From: Megalobrama amblycephala
Taxonomy: Eukaryota; Chordata; Actinopteri; Cypriniformes; Xenocyprididae
DNA: 64,000 bases
Direction of reading: 5' to 3'
NCBI RefSeq assembly: GCF_018812025.1
Contig: NC_063054.1
Span: forward strand, 35,023,396-35,087,395
The notes beneath the pieces are model-generated. The model was not told the origin of the DNA. It did no database searches and was given only the letters and a program-made list of their open reading frames with translations. This document shows, one piece after another, positions 44,151 to 53,513 of the stretch (positions are counted from its first letter, which is position 1; every line of letters starts with the position of its first letter). The position numbers and the translations under genes were made by a program.

Positions 44151-44754
44151 TCAACAGGTCAGGTCTGCCCCAAAAACTTTTGAGAAACAGCCATTGAGTG
44201 ATGATAATCTGCTAACTATCTCATCACACCGACGAACAGGAAGGGGACCGGAGCAAATTACTTCTCCTGACATTGTACTTGCGAGTTCACACACCTCTTT
44301 AATGTTAATTTTAGTGATCTCCGACTGGCGAAGTTGAACATCATTAGTGCCGACGTGAATAACAATTTTAGAGTATTTACGATTAGCATTAGCCAGCACT
44401 TCTAAATTTGCTTTGATGTCAGGTGCTCTCGCTCCCGGCAAACATGTGACTATGGTGGCTGGTGTCTATTTTCACGTTCCGTGTAAAAGAATCGCCAATA
44501 ACTAGGGCACTTTCAACAGGATTCCCAGTGGGTGTGTCACTGAGTGGGGAGAACCTGTTTGATGTTCTTATTGGAACGGAAGAGTGGTGTTTTCTGCGGC
44601 TAGGCCGCCTCACCATTACCCAAGTGCCCTGCTGCACGGACTCTACAGCCGGAACCGAACAATGTACAGAGTTCACTAAGCTAGTCGCATCCAAAACATT
44701 ATCTGAAGCCCTTGCATTCTTACTATCCTCGATTAAAGTTTGGATGCGTGTCAT
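44151..44754 (-). pseudogene. LINE ORF1, SGNH-esterase type, frameshifted
   Basis: Two overlapping frames: 44754-44419 carries ALVIGDSFTRNVKI (the GDS nucleophile block), and 44441-44151 carries LPGARAPDIKANLEVLA and IVIHVGTNDVQL (the GTND block). The frame changes near 44430. The esterase ORF1 is typical of L2/CR1-like elements of fish; its exact role in retrotransposition is not settled. Confidence 0.8.
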
Positions 44755-44826
44755 CAGATTAATGTGGTAGGCAATGTTATGTATAAGGTAATAATAATAT
44801 AAGCAACAATGAATAAATAAAATGAT

Positions 44827-44860
44827 AATGCTGTGTCAGGTGTGGGCCTGACACAGCATT
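44827..44860. repeat. Perfect 14-bp inverted repeat
   Basis: AATGCTGTGTCAGG and its exact inverse around TGTGGG, just upstream of the promoter block of the gene at 45376. Confidence 0.9.
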
Positions 44861-44884
44861 ATGATTCTGACAGTAAATGTTGCT

Positions 44885-45150
44885 TTTTTTGCAAGTAGCA
44901 TATACTGAACATGTAAATATTTAATTAGATATTTTTTTTTGAAGTGACATATGCTTCATATAAGCACACTTATGTTTTAGAATGAGTTCTATATGACACT
45001 CTTCAGCTCTTTTCTTCTAGATGAACAAGATCAGTTGATCTCCCAGCTGTATGTTCTTCTCCCTTGATGCTGCCAGTCTTGGAAAGAGTCAACATGTCAA
45101 GTGTATAAAAAGGCAGCATGGGTTGTAGCCAGTATTTATTTTGGAGCCTC
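44885..45150 (+). promoter_or_regulatory. Promoter block and TATA box, gene at 45376
   Basis: TTAATTAG (44921), CTCTTTTCTTCTAGATGAAC, GATCAGTTGATCTCCCAGCT, CCCTTGATGCTGCCAG, AGAGTCAACATGTCAAG and TATAAAAAG at 45104-45112. The distance to the ATG (272) is about 80-110 longer than in the sister genes because of a 93-bp insertion in the leader. Confidence 0.7.
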
Positions 45151-45265
45151 CAGGAGTGGCTGTGTTTCAGTGAGGAGCAGTTCAGAGATGCATTTGAATC
45201 CATGAATCCATACAGAAGTCATTAGGGAACAACGCTATGTTTGGATGTTTCTTCCAAGTACTTCA

Positions 45266-45358
45266 ACATAGACAAAAAAGGGAGCTGGATGCACACTGAG
45301 TCCAATGATGACTGAAGAGGTCTAGAAAAACATAATTTATTTTATAAATTGCATGGTA
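45266..45358. repeat. 93-bp insertion in receptor leader
   Basis: Flanked by a 15-bp direct repeat CTTCCAAGTACTTCA (45251-45265 and 45359-45373). The sister genes have this 15-mer once. This looks like a target-site duplication of a short retroposed piece. The insert is not recognised. Confidence 0.7.
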
Positions 45359-45375
45359 CTTCCAAGTACTTCAGA

Positions 45376-46365
45376 ATGAATCTTACAGCAATGAACCAAA
45401 CTGATGGCTGTCAGGAATATTTCTGTCCAGAGAGATCTGTTTCTTTATCTGACTATGTGATTGTGTATGTGGCAGCAGCAGCTGTGGTTCTTCTGACCGT
45501 GTGTGGAAACCTGCTGGTCATCATCTCTGTTAGTCACTTCAAGCAGCTCCACACACCTGCTAACATCCTCATCCTCTCTTTGGCTGTGTCTGATCTGCTG
45601 GTTGGAGTTTTTGTGATGCCACTTTATTTGTCTTGGGTCATTGAGTCTTGTTGGACTTCTGGACCAGTGATGTGCTCGGTTTTCAATTTTGTGACTTTTC
45701 AAGTGACAAGCGTGTCTGTTCACACTGTGGCTCTAATAGCAGTTGATCGTTTTTTGGCTTTACGTTTACCTTTCGTTTACTCTGAGAAAATCTCACCCAC
45801 TGTGATCTGCATAGCAACTTTATTTAACTGGCTGTTTTCACTTTTTTATAACTTCATTCTTCTGTTCATTAATGGAAACTTCACTGATGCCATGTGTCCA
45901 GGAGAATGTGTTTCTTTTGTAGATGAGATTTCATCCCTCATTGATCTCCTGGTTGTTTTTCTTATGCCATGTACACTCATCATAATATTATACACTCATA
46001 TTTTTGTCATTGCTAAGAAACATGCGACTGCTATAAGAGCCCTTCAGGTTCACAACAGCACCTCTAAAAACAGAGTCAGTGACAAATCAGAGCGAAAAGC
46101 TGCGATTCTGCTGGGGATTCTGGTCTTTGTGTTTCTTCTGTGTTTACTGCCATATTACATTTGTTCTTTAGTGATTCCATATGAACGTACTGACTTGTTT
46201 TATGTGAGAAATTTTACTGTAATATTGTTCTATCTTAACTCCACCATTAATCCCATCATTTATGCCTTATTCTATCCCTGGTTTCAGAAGAGCTTAAAAT
46301 TAATTTTCACATTAAAAGTCTTTAATAAAGACTCCTCCCTGATGAATGTGCTTGTAAGTGACTGA
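45376..46365 (+). CDS. Trace amine-associated receptor, array gene 4 (329 aa)
   Basis: Single-exon TAAR starting MNLTAMNQTDGC, with two N-terminal sequons (N2, N7), C100 (3.25), T107 at 3.32, DRF, W4.50, Asp5.42 (D190) and [19 protein letters not shown]2 reads FTDAMCPGEC and ECL3 PYERTDLFYVRNFT, the most divergent ECL3 among genes 2-7. The tail ends MNVLVSD instead of MNVM because the usual stop is bypassed. Start 45376 is chosen by homology; upstream in-frame codons contain no ATG. A short upstream frame (ATG 45353) provided by the 93-bp leader insertion ends in TGA overlapping the start codon. Confidence 0.93.
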   Translation: MNLTAMNQTDGCQEYFCPERSVSLSDYVIVYVAAAAVVLLTVCGNLLVIISVSHFKQLHTPANILILSLAVSDLLVGVFVMPLYLSWVIESCWTSGPVMCSVFNFVTFQVTSVSVHTVALIAVDRFLALRLPFVYSEKISPTVICIATLFNWLFSLFYNFILLFINGNFTDAMCPGECVSFVDEISSLIDLLVVFLMPCTLIIILYTHIFVIAKKHATAIRALQVHNSTSKNRVSDKSERKAAILLGILVFVFLLCLLPYYICSLVIPYERTDLFYVRNFTVILFYLNSTINPIIYALFYPWFQKSLKLIFTLKVFNKDSSLMNVLVSD

Positions 46366-47380
46366 ATTTAGGACAGAATCAGACTCTTTTTCCTGTTGTC
46401 TAGTTTAATGTGTTTTATTATTTTTTCATAATAAACTTTACAGTAAACATGGATAGTGCCAGTGGGGAAGTTTCTTTTATTATTATGTTATATTGCACTA
46501 ATTTCACTTAATGAAATAAATAGAAATGTTGAACATAGTGATTTATTTAAAGCCTATACACTAAATATAATGTCTTAAAAGTCTTACTAACAAAAAAAAA
46601 GTTTATATGTGATTTTATAGTGTTTAAAGGTTGTAATCTATCTACATGTTGTTATGTGAACACCTCAGAGATTATAGCTATTTCAAGCCTCACAAGGCTC
46701 AGTTCATTTCATTAACTCACATAATCATTCAGATCATTCAATATTTCTTGTTACAATACTTTTACAACAGCTGAATCACAAGAGTCATAGGCTGCTTCTC
46801 AAATAGAAGGCTGCATCCTAGTGAGGCTGTATTCTTCTTAGTCCAGTCCTTCGGAGGCTTGTAGGCTAGAGTTTTCCTCAGCAATAGATGCCAGAAAGAG
46901 ATGTCCAATAAGTGCCTATGGCTGCGTCATACATGTTCCCTTCCCCACGGTCACGGCACAAAAATACTATTAACACTTAATTTTGGAAGAATACTTTGTA
47001 TTAAAAATCTTTATATTAAAGCAGTACATTGAATGGCAACCGTCTGTGGTCTACCAGTTTAGTATTAAAGTCCCCCTGTAGTCAATAATTTTATCCCTTA
47101 AAACTCATCTTTGATCACCAAAATGACATATTTTAAAAAAAAATCTTAATGCCTTAAAATAGCTTGAATGTAACTCTACACCCTTGCTTCATTTAGTATA
47201 TGCGGATGCATGAATATGCTAATTAGCTCTGCTTCCATTCAAGTCAAGTCAAGTCAAGTTTTGACCCATGACAGATTTACATTGTTTAAAAAATCCATGA
47301 CATACGTTAGACAATGGGGGGCGCCATTTTGTTTAGGTGCACAGTACATTCTATGTCGATGATGTCAAATGGTTGCACTC
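46366..47380. other. Intergenic with repeat remnants
   Basis: Receptor 3' flank (polyadenylation signal near 46429, ATAATAAA). About 47068-47380 begins TTAAAGTCCCCCTGTAGTCA, a common MITE left end, and holds a TCAAG microsatellite (about 47238-47262). No gene. Confidence 0.45.
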
Positions 47381-48087
47381 ATACCCCTTTTCCACCAAGG
47401 CAGTTTGAGTGCTGGTTCGGAGCCAGAGCCTAGTTTCAAATCAGTTCTTTGTCTTTCGACACACAAAGCACCAGCTCTGAACCAGGAAAAGTGGTTTGTA
47501 AGTAGCACCAAAACATTGCTGGGCTAGAAGTAAGAACCGCTTGCGTCAGGGGCTGGGGGTGGGGTTACCGTGACCAACAAGAAACTTGTGACCGCCATTT
47601 TTGAAATGGCAGCTAATCGAGCTAATTGCAGCTTGATTGTAATCTCCGTCTATATACAAATTACGGCGAGCCGTGTTTGGATGCCAATGTAGGTTCGCAA
47701 AGCCATGAGCATCAAGAGTAGTGAAACATCCGCGATTGTTGATAGAAAGCTTGTTTGAGATGCATCGGAGCAGCGCGGACCGATTCAGCGGGTGCCGCGG
47801 ATTCGTGGGAGCGTTTGTAGAGCATACGACTCCTTGCGGACTCTCTAGCGGAGCTTTAATGTCATGCGCCGATCGCTATGCGAGAAGCTGATGCATCTCA
47901 AACAAGTGTGTTTGTGTTTGGCGCTGCAGCACTAGCTTTGCTGTGAAATATGAGACGTATACAGTGACGTAATACCTGGCTCTGTGCTGCTCTCTAGTCC
48001 GTGGAAAGGCAAACCGGTTCTTAGAAGGCTTGTCAGTTGAACCAGCTCTGAACTAGCACCCAATTCGTTCTGGTGGAAAGGGGGTAT
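47381..48087. mobile_element. Non-autonomous DNA transposon (about 0.7 kb)
   Basis: Starts ATACCCCTTTTCCACCAAGG and ends TGGTGGAAAGGGGGTAT. Subterminal GGTTCGGAGCCAGAGCC and its partner AACCAGCTCTGAACTAGCAC are also roughly inverted. No transposase; superfamily probably hAT by appearance, but the target duplication is not clear. Confidence 0.7.
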
Positions 48088-48159
48088 CAGTGAGCTTCTG
48101 ACGCTACCCTTTTGCTATTTTTACCGCAACACAATTCGGAATATAATATATAATATACG

Positions 48160-48480
48160 ATGCCACATTGTGCAGCTTTTGGTTGTAATTTTCAGTCAAA
48201 GGGCAACAAGAGAAGCAATGTAAGTCTTCATTGTTTTACTAGCGATAAGAGGATAAAATAATGGGAAGTTGTGAAGAATGTGGACGAATAAAACTTCCTA
48301 AAGATCTTTGTTCTCTCCAATTTAGCCCTGATGCCTTTGATACTTTTTTATCTGTATACTTTGGGGCAACGGTAATCTAGTAAGGTATACAAGTCTTAAT
48401 ACCTACCAGGTTCTTTTTAAAACCCGTTCAGCCTTTTCAATTTGAGCCAGAGCGCAAAATTAGTGAGGATGAATACATTG
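48160..48480 (+). pseudogene. THAP-domain relic
   Basis: ATG 48160 opens MPHCAAFGCNFQSKGNKRSN, the Cys-x4-Cys start of a THAP zinc finger, then VSLHCFTSDKR. After two stops and a frame change, CSLQFSPDAFD follows (around 48308-48345), the end of the C2CH module with His replaced by Gln. THAP domains occur in P-element-like transposases and in derived host proteins. Nothing of a transposase body is recognised. Clearly inactive. Confidence 0.75.
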
Positions 48481-48524
48481 AAGAAGTGCAATATCTCTGT
48501 GGCTAATATCTAGCGTCTGCCAGA

Positions 48525-48612
48525 CCACCTTCCATATTCAACTTATGAAGAAAGTGTAAACTGGCATCACATCAGTTACACTTTTTCCGTAAGTTGAATA
48601 GGGAAGGTGTAG
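48525..48612. repeat. Imperfect inverted repeat
   Basis: TTCCATATTCAACTTATGAA and AAGTGTAAACT on the left pair with AGTTACACTTTTTCCGTAAG and TTGAATAGGGAA on the right, about 30-bp arms. It lies just after the THAP relic and may be part of the same decayed element. Confidence 0.6.
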
Positions 48613-49580
48613 GACGTAGTGTAAGCTTTTTGAACCGCATCGAATATGGAAGACGGTCAGGCTGAAGTGAGATATTTTACTTGATAACTTGTTAAATATG
48701 GATTTTTTTTTTTTTTACACAAACACATCGCTTCGCTTCTGAAGGCCTTTATTAACCCCCTGGAGCTGTGTGGAGCACACGTTTATGATGGATGGATGTG
48801 GATGGAAGCACTTTCTTCAGCTCATGCTCATGACCCCTGTTCACTGCCATTTTAAAGCTTGGGGTCATCAGGATGTTTATTAAAATATCTCCGATTGTGT
48901 TCATCAGAAGGAAGAAAGTCATATACACCTAGGATGGCTTGAGATTGAGTAAAGCTATTGGGCTAATTTTCATTTGAAAGTGAACTAATCCTTTAACATA
49001 AACTACCAACATCTTTCCCTTTACTGAAAAACACAGAAAATAACACTTTATCCGTAAATTTACTCTTCTAAAGCAGTCCCTTGCAAAGCATGCTGGGAAC
49101 TACAGATCCACTGCCCAGGGCTGCTTTTCCCAAAAGTATCATAAGCCTAAGTAGATCGTAGAGCCTTTTTACCACCAATGGTCTCTACAATCCACAATGC
49201 TTTTGGAAAATGCAGCAAAACTAATTTCAACAATAGGCTTAACAAATTTCTTGTCCCAAAATAATCACATAGGTAGGCTACAATGAAGCACTTCCTTTGT
49301 GACCGTAAAAAATTATGTTTAATAAAGTAGCCGTGTTTGGCGAACACAAACCAGACATATTACGTTTACCATGCTGGCAATGTCGTGACTTAAACTACTC
49401 ATGCTACTCTGCCATTTACGAATCTTTTCTTGTGGCCTCATGTGATAGCAAAGCAGAGTTAAGACACTTTTTGCATACTATATCCAAGGAAAGTAGGCAT
49501 ATTTGAACGCAGAGATGTTTACATACATCAGAATTTAAAGATTAGAAGTTTTGGATTTTATGTTTTTGTATGATACTTTT
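48613..49580. other. Intergenic, decayed repeats
   Basis: About 48895-48995 has a fragment of the common MITE right end (AAAGTGAACTAATCCTTTAA type). No gene recognised up to the next promoter block. Confidence 0.4.
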
Positions 49581-49584
49581 CTAA

Positions 49585-49705
49585 ATCAGTTGTTCTCCCA
49601 GCTGTATGTTCTTCTCCCTTGATGTTGCCGGTCATGGAAAGAGTCAACATGTCAAGAGTGTATAAAAAGGCAGCATGGGTTGTAGCCCATCTTAATTGTG
49701 GAGCC
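49585..49705 (+). promoter_or_regulatory. Promoter block and TATA box, gene at 49853
   Basis: CAGTTGTTCTCCCAGCTGTA, TGTTCTTCTCCCTTGATGTT, AGAGTCAACATGTCAAGAG and TATAAAAAG at 49661-49669, 192 bases before the ATG. The distal TTAATTAA part is not preserved here. Confidence 0.7.
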
Positions 49706-49852
49706 TCCAGGAGTGACTGTGTTTCAGTGAGGAGCAGTTCAGAGCTGTTGGAGAGACACATAGCATCTTCATAGATCTGTGGTTATGTATACATTGAACT
49801 TTATTTGAAGGGAACAATACTATGTTTGGATGTTTTTTCCAAGTACTTCAGA

Positions 49853-50830
49853 ATGAATCTCACAGCAATGAACCAAACTGATAGCTGTCAGGAATATTTC
49901 TGTCCAGAGAGATCTGTTTCTTTATCTGTCTATGTGATTCAGTATGTGGCCACAGCAGCTGTGACTCTTCTGACCGTGTGTGGAAACCTGCTGGTCATCA
50001 TCTCTGTTAGTCACTTCAAGCAGCTCCACACACCTGCTAACATCCTCATCCTCTCTTTGGCTGTGTCTGATCTGCTTACAGGACTTTTTGTAATACCATT
50101 TCACTTGATTTTGCTGATTGAGACTTGTTGGAGTTCTGGACTACTGATGTGCTCGTTTTTCAATTTTGTGACTTTTCTAGCAACAAGCGTGTCTGTTAAT
50201 ACTGTGACTCAAATAGCCATTGATCGTTTTTTGGCTTTAACTTATCCTTTTTTTTACTCAGAGAAAATCTCCCCCACTGTGATGTGCATTGCAACTTTAT
50301 TTAACTGGATGTTTTCACTCCTTTATAACTTCACTCTTCTCTTCGTTAATGGAAACTTCACTGCCGTGTGTCCAGGAGTATGTGTTTATTTTATAGATGG
50401 GGTTTCATCCCTCATTGATCTCCTGGTTGTGTTTCTTGTGCCATGTACACTCATCATAATATTATACACTCATGTTTTTGTCATTGTTAAGAAACATGTG
50501 ACTGCTATAAGAGCCCTTCAGGTTCACAAAAGCACCTCTAAAAACAGAGTCAGTGACAAATCAGAGCGAAAAGCTGCGATTCTGCTGGGAATTCTGGTCT
50601 TTGTGTTTCTTCTGTGTTTACTGCCATATTATATTTGTTCTTTAGTGATTCCATCCAATAATACTTACTACTTTTATGTCAGAGATGTTTCTGTAATATT
50701 TTTCTATCTTAACTCCACCATTAATCCCATCATTTATGCCTTATTCTACCCCTGGTTTCAGAAAAGCTTAAAATTAATTTTCACATTTAAAGTGTTTAAT
50801 AAAGACTCCTCCCTGATGAATGTAATGTAA
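49853..50830 (+). CDS. Trace amine-associated receptor, array gene 5 (325 aa)
   Basis: Single-exon TAAR with intact landmarks (GN1.50, C3.25, DRF, W4.50, Asp5.42, [16 protein letters not shown]). T107 at 3.32. It has several private changes near the pocket: TM2-ECL1 LTGLFVIPFHLILLIETCWSS, TM3 SVNTVTQIAIDRF (paralogues SVHTVALIAVDRF), ECL2 CPGVC and IDGVSS. This clustering in TM2/TM3/ECL2 suggests altered ligand choice. The leader contains an eight-codon frame (ATG 49830) whose TGA overlaps the receptor ATG. Its 3' flank is duplicated behind the gene at 61042. Confidence 0.93.
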   Translation: MNLTAMNQTDSCQEYFCPERSVSLSVYVIQYVATAAVTLLTVCGNLLVIISVSHFKQLHTPANILILSLAVSDLLTGLFVIPFHLILLIETCWSSGLLMCSFFNFVTFLATSVSVNTVTQIAIDRFLALTYPFFYSEKISPTVMCIATLFNWMFSLLYNFTLLFVNGNFTAVCPGVCVYFIDGVSSLIDLLVVFLVPCTLIIILYTHVFVIVKKHVTAIRALQVHKSTSKNRVSDKSERKAAILLGILVFVFLLCLLPYYICSLVIPSNNTYYFYVRDVSVIFFYLNSTINPIIYALFYPWFQKSLKLIFTFKVFNKDSSLMNVM

Positions 50831-51783
50831 GTCATTGAATGTAAGACAGAATGTTTCTTCTCTTTTTTTATCATGTTTTTCATGTCTAGGTCAATGTATT
50901 TTTTTTTTTATATTATTTTGTCATATTAAACATGGGCATGGGCTATAAAACATCTAATATTTCCTCAACTATTGCAGAGATAGAGTATATTTAACACACG
51001 TTGTCATTTTTAACAGACTCCAATAGCATAGTACAAAAATAGTGAGATATATCCCTTGTGACAACTTCTCAGTGTGACAAATGGTCTCCCCTCTATAATT
51101 CATTTATTTTAAAACTATGAGAAAATTGAAAACCTTACTGGATCAAGAAAGGTTTATATATGATTTTATAATGTTTAAAGGTTGTCGTCTAACATGTTGT
51201 GATGTGAAAACCAGATTATAGCTGTTTCATGTGTCACAAACTTTACATTGGCCTTGCACATAAAATAGGCCTACACTGAAGAAAAAAAAAAAAAAGGCCA
51301 AATGACTGGCAGCTACGGCTTTACAGATATGTCCTTAATTATTATGATCAAACACTTTCACTGTAAAATGTAAACTGTTATATTTTAAATGTTATAAGCT
51401 AATGTAATTAGTGAATTAGTAAATACACAGTTACTGCCTTTTAAATAAGCAACATGCAGCATAACATCTTTTTTTTTTTTTGGCTCATCCTGGACTGAAG
51501 CACAGGCTTTACTCTTCAGCACAATGGTGACCCACAAAACTCAGACAATACAGAAACCCTTTTAATCCAAACAGAACATTAAACACTAACAGATCTCTCA
51601 AGATTTCAGCATCTTCACTTTTTACAATCCAGTTTGACTATTTCTTACATATAAAGGTTATTATTGAGAATTAACAGAGGTTTAGATGTTGATGTTTATT
51701 GAAGATAATAAAGTTTGAAGTTGTCACCATTACGGAGTTCAGTGTTTGCTTTATTTGGGCTATTCATACTTGACTTTTTCACA
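50831..51783. other. Receptor 3' flank, duplicated at 62023-62725
   Basis: The flank through about 51660 (GCAACATGCAGCATAACATC, TGGACTGAAGCACAGGCTTT, TTTTACAATCCAGTTTGACT) recurs after the gene at 61042. No coding sequence. Confidence 0.75.
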
Positions 51784-52298
51784 TTAAGCCGGGTGCACAC
51801 TGTGCGATTTATAATAGTCCTTTACGATTGTTACTTGCCAGGCTGTACAAACATGACCCTCATGTCACACTGTGGGATCTCAGCTGTCATTTATGTCAGA
51901 CTGTATGACAGTGAAGATGTGTTAAAAATGGACACATGCATAAAAACTTGTACATCATCAACCCATACACGTTCAAGTGACTGTGAGCTACATTACACAC
52001 AGGACTGAAAAAGTGGCTAACAAAGAAATCTCTAGCATTTATTTTGATCATGGCTTTTCTTGAAAAATGAAGACGGTCGTCGTTGGAGAAGTCACACTGC
52101 AGGACTGTGCGCCAAATCTTCTGACGCTGCCAGAAATTTGATCACAATGGTCATTAATCGGCTGTCAGTGAACATGTCAAACTAGCGATTAAAGACTACA
52201 GATTTTAGCCTAGGATTATAGGAATCTTTTAGGATTCTCAAAATTTGTTTCAGACGACCAAATCGTGGCCAGAATCGCACAGTACGCACCCACCTTTA
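51784..52298. mobile_element. MITE, about 0.5 kb
   Basis: TAAGCCGGGTGCACACTGTG at the left and CACAGTACGCACCCACCTTTA at the right are inverted ends; GCGATTT/AATCGC follow inside. No transposase. Confidence 0.75.
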
Positions 52299-52792
52299 GT
52301 ATTTCTCTGGCTGCTTTAACTGTGTGTTTCTAAAGCACATTTGTTATGGCAAAAATGCTAGAGAAAACGTAATCTGATGATTATGGTTACTAATTGGTGA
52401 TGGTAGTCATCATGTAGTGGCCTGATTCACATACTACCCAGGATCAAAACTCTGGTTAAATTATTTAATATTATTATGCTCTTTATTAATTTCACATAGT
52501 TTGTCGCTGAACGTTCTTCAAGTAAAGAAAAAGTGCGCCGTTCCCAAAACCAGCTAAAACACAAACAGTTTTTATGTTTTACGTAATCATATTTGGAACC
52601 TCTAATTTGTTGGCTGTGTATGCACCTGTACAGGCTGCGTTTTTGTCATGTCATTTTTATTGATACTCAAAAACAAGGCCATAGTCTTGAACATTGGGAG
52701 GACTAATTTTTTATAAAGCATAAAGAAATAGAACAGTGAAGGAAATTCTGTACCTCTAATTCTAGTTGGGAAATAATCAGTTTGAACTATTG

Positions 52793-53140
52793 TCATGATT
52801 ACTAGTGAGAGTGCCCTAATCGGCCACTAGAGGGCACTCCATCCTGGACTCTTGTTTTCACCCCTTGGACTACATTGCCCATAACCCACTTCCTGTACTC
52901 ATTAGCACTTCATTGCACCCAGCTGTTTTGTATTATGTTATTAGTGTCTGTCTATTTATACTGAGTTTGTGTCTGCTTTTGTTATCGAGGTTTCACGTTT
53001 ATGTCACTGGCTTCTGTTTTTGTTTTCTTTGTTTTGTGTGGACTGTTACCTGGATTTTGACCCTCGCCTGCCCAGATTATGTTTTTTGGATTACCCCATT
53101 AAAGCTGCACTTGGATCTTACCTTCATGTCTCTGTGCCTA
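52793..53140 (+). mobile_element. Possible solo LTR
   Basis: TGTCATGATTACTAGTGAG start, a Kozak-free transcribed-looking region with TTTATACTGAG and CCCATTAAAGCTGCACTTGG, similar to fish gypsy LTR ends. The 3' border and target duplication could not be fixed, so this is a weak call. An internal AGTGCCCT...AGGGCACT inverted repeat lies near the start. Confidence 0.35.
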
Positions 53141-53244
53141 TTTGCTGATAATATTTGCATTTAATTTTTTTCACTGTTTCATAGTTTTTGATTTTATACA
53201 TTTCATATAAACCCACTTAGCCTATGTTATGTTTTTATGTGACA

Positions 53245-53360
53245 CTAATCAGTTGATCTCCCAGCTGTATGTTCTCCTCCCTTGATGCTGCCGGTCTTGG
53301 AAAGAGTCAACATGTCAAGTGTATAAAAAGGCAGCATAGATTGTAGCACGTCTTTATTGT
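53245..53360 (+). promoter_or_regulatory. Promoter block and TATA box, gene at 53514
   Basis: ATCAGTTGATCTCCCAGCTG, TGTTCTCCTCCCTTGATGCT, AGAGTCAACATGTCAAG and TATAAAAAG at 53322-53330, 192 bases before the ATG. Confidence 0.7.
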
Positions 53361-53513
53361 TGAGCCTCCAGGAGTGACTGTGTTTCAGTGAGAAGCAGTT
53401 CAGAGCTGTTGGAGAGACAAATAGCATCTTCAGAGATCTGTGGTTATGTATACATTGAACTTTATTTGAAGGGAGCAATACTATGTTTGGATGTTTTTTC
53501 CAAGTACTTCAGA

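Larger units (their letters stand above)
43180..44760 (-). mobile_element. LINE 5' half (esterase-type ORF1 plus endonuclease)
   Basis: The minus strand holds an ORF1 with an SGNH-esterase domain followed by an apurinic endonuclease domain, as in L2/CR1-group vertebrate LINEs. The reverse transcriptase and 3' end are missing (the copy breaks at about 43180). LINE truncation usually removes the 5' end, so this copy with the 5' part kept must have been cut by a later deletion or rearrangement. Confidence 0.8.

Noticed and set aside
52865..53164. 99-codon Leu/Cys-rich frame
   Set aside because: Within a probable LTR fragment; hydrophobic by T-richness, no homology recognised.
53388..53513. Longer N-termini for the receptors at 17281, 19964, 45376, 49853, 53514 and 61042
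   Set aside because: The upstream extensions have no ATG; homologous starts (MDLS..., MNLTAMN...) agree across paralogues.
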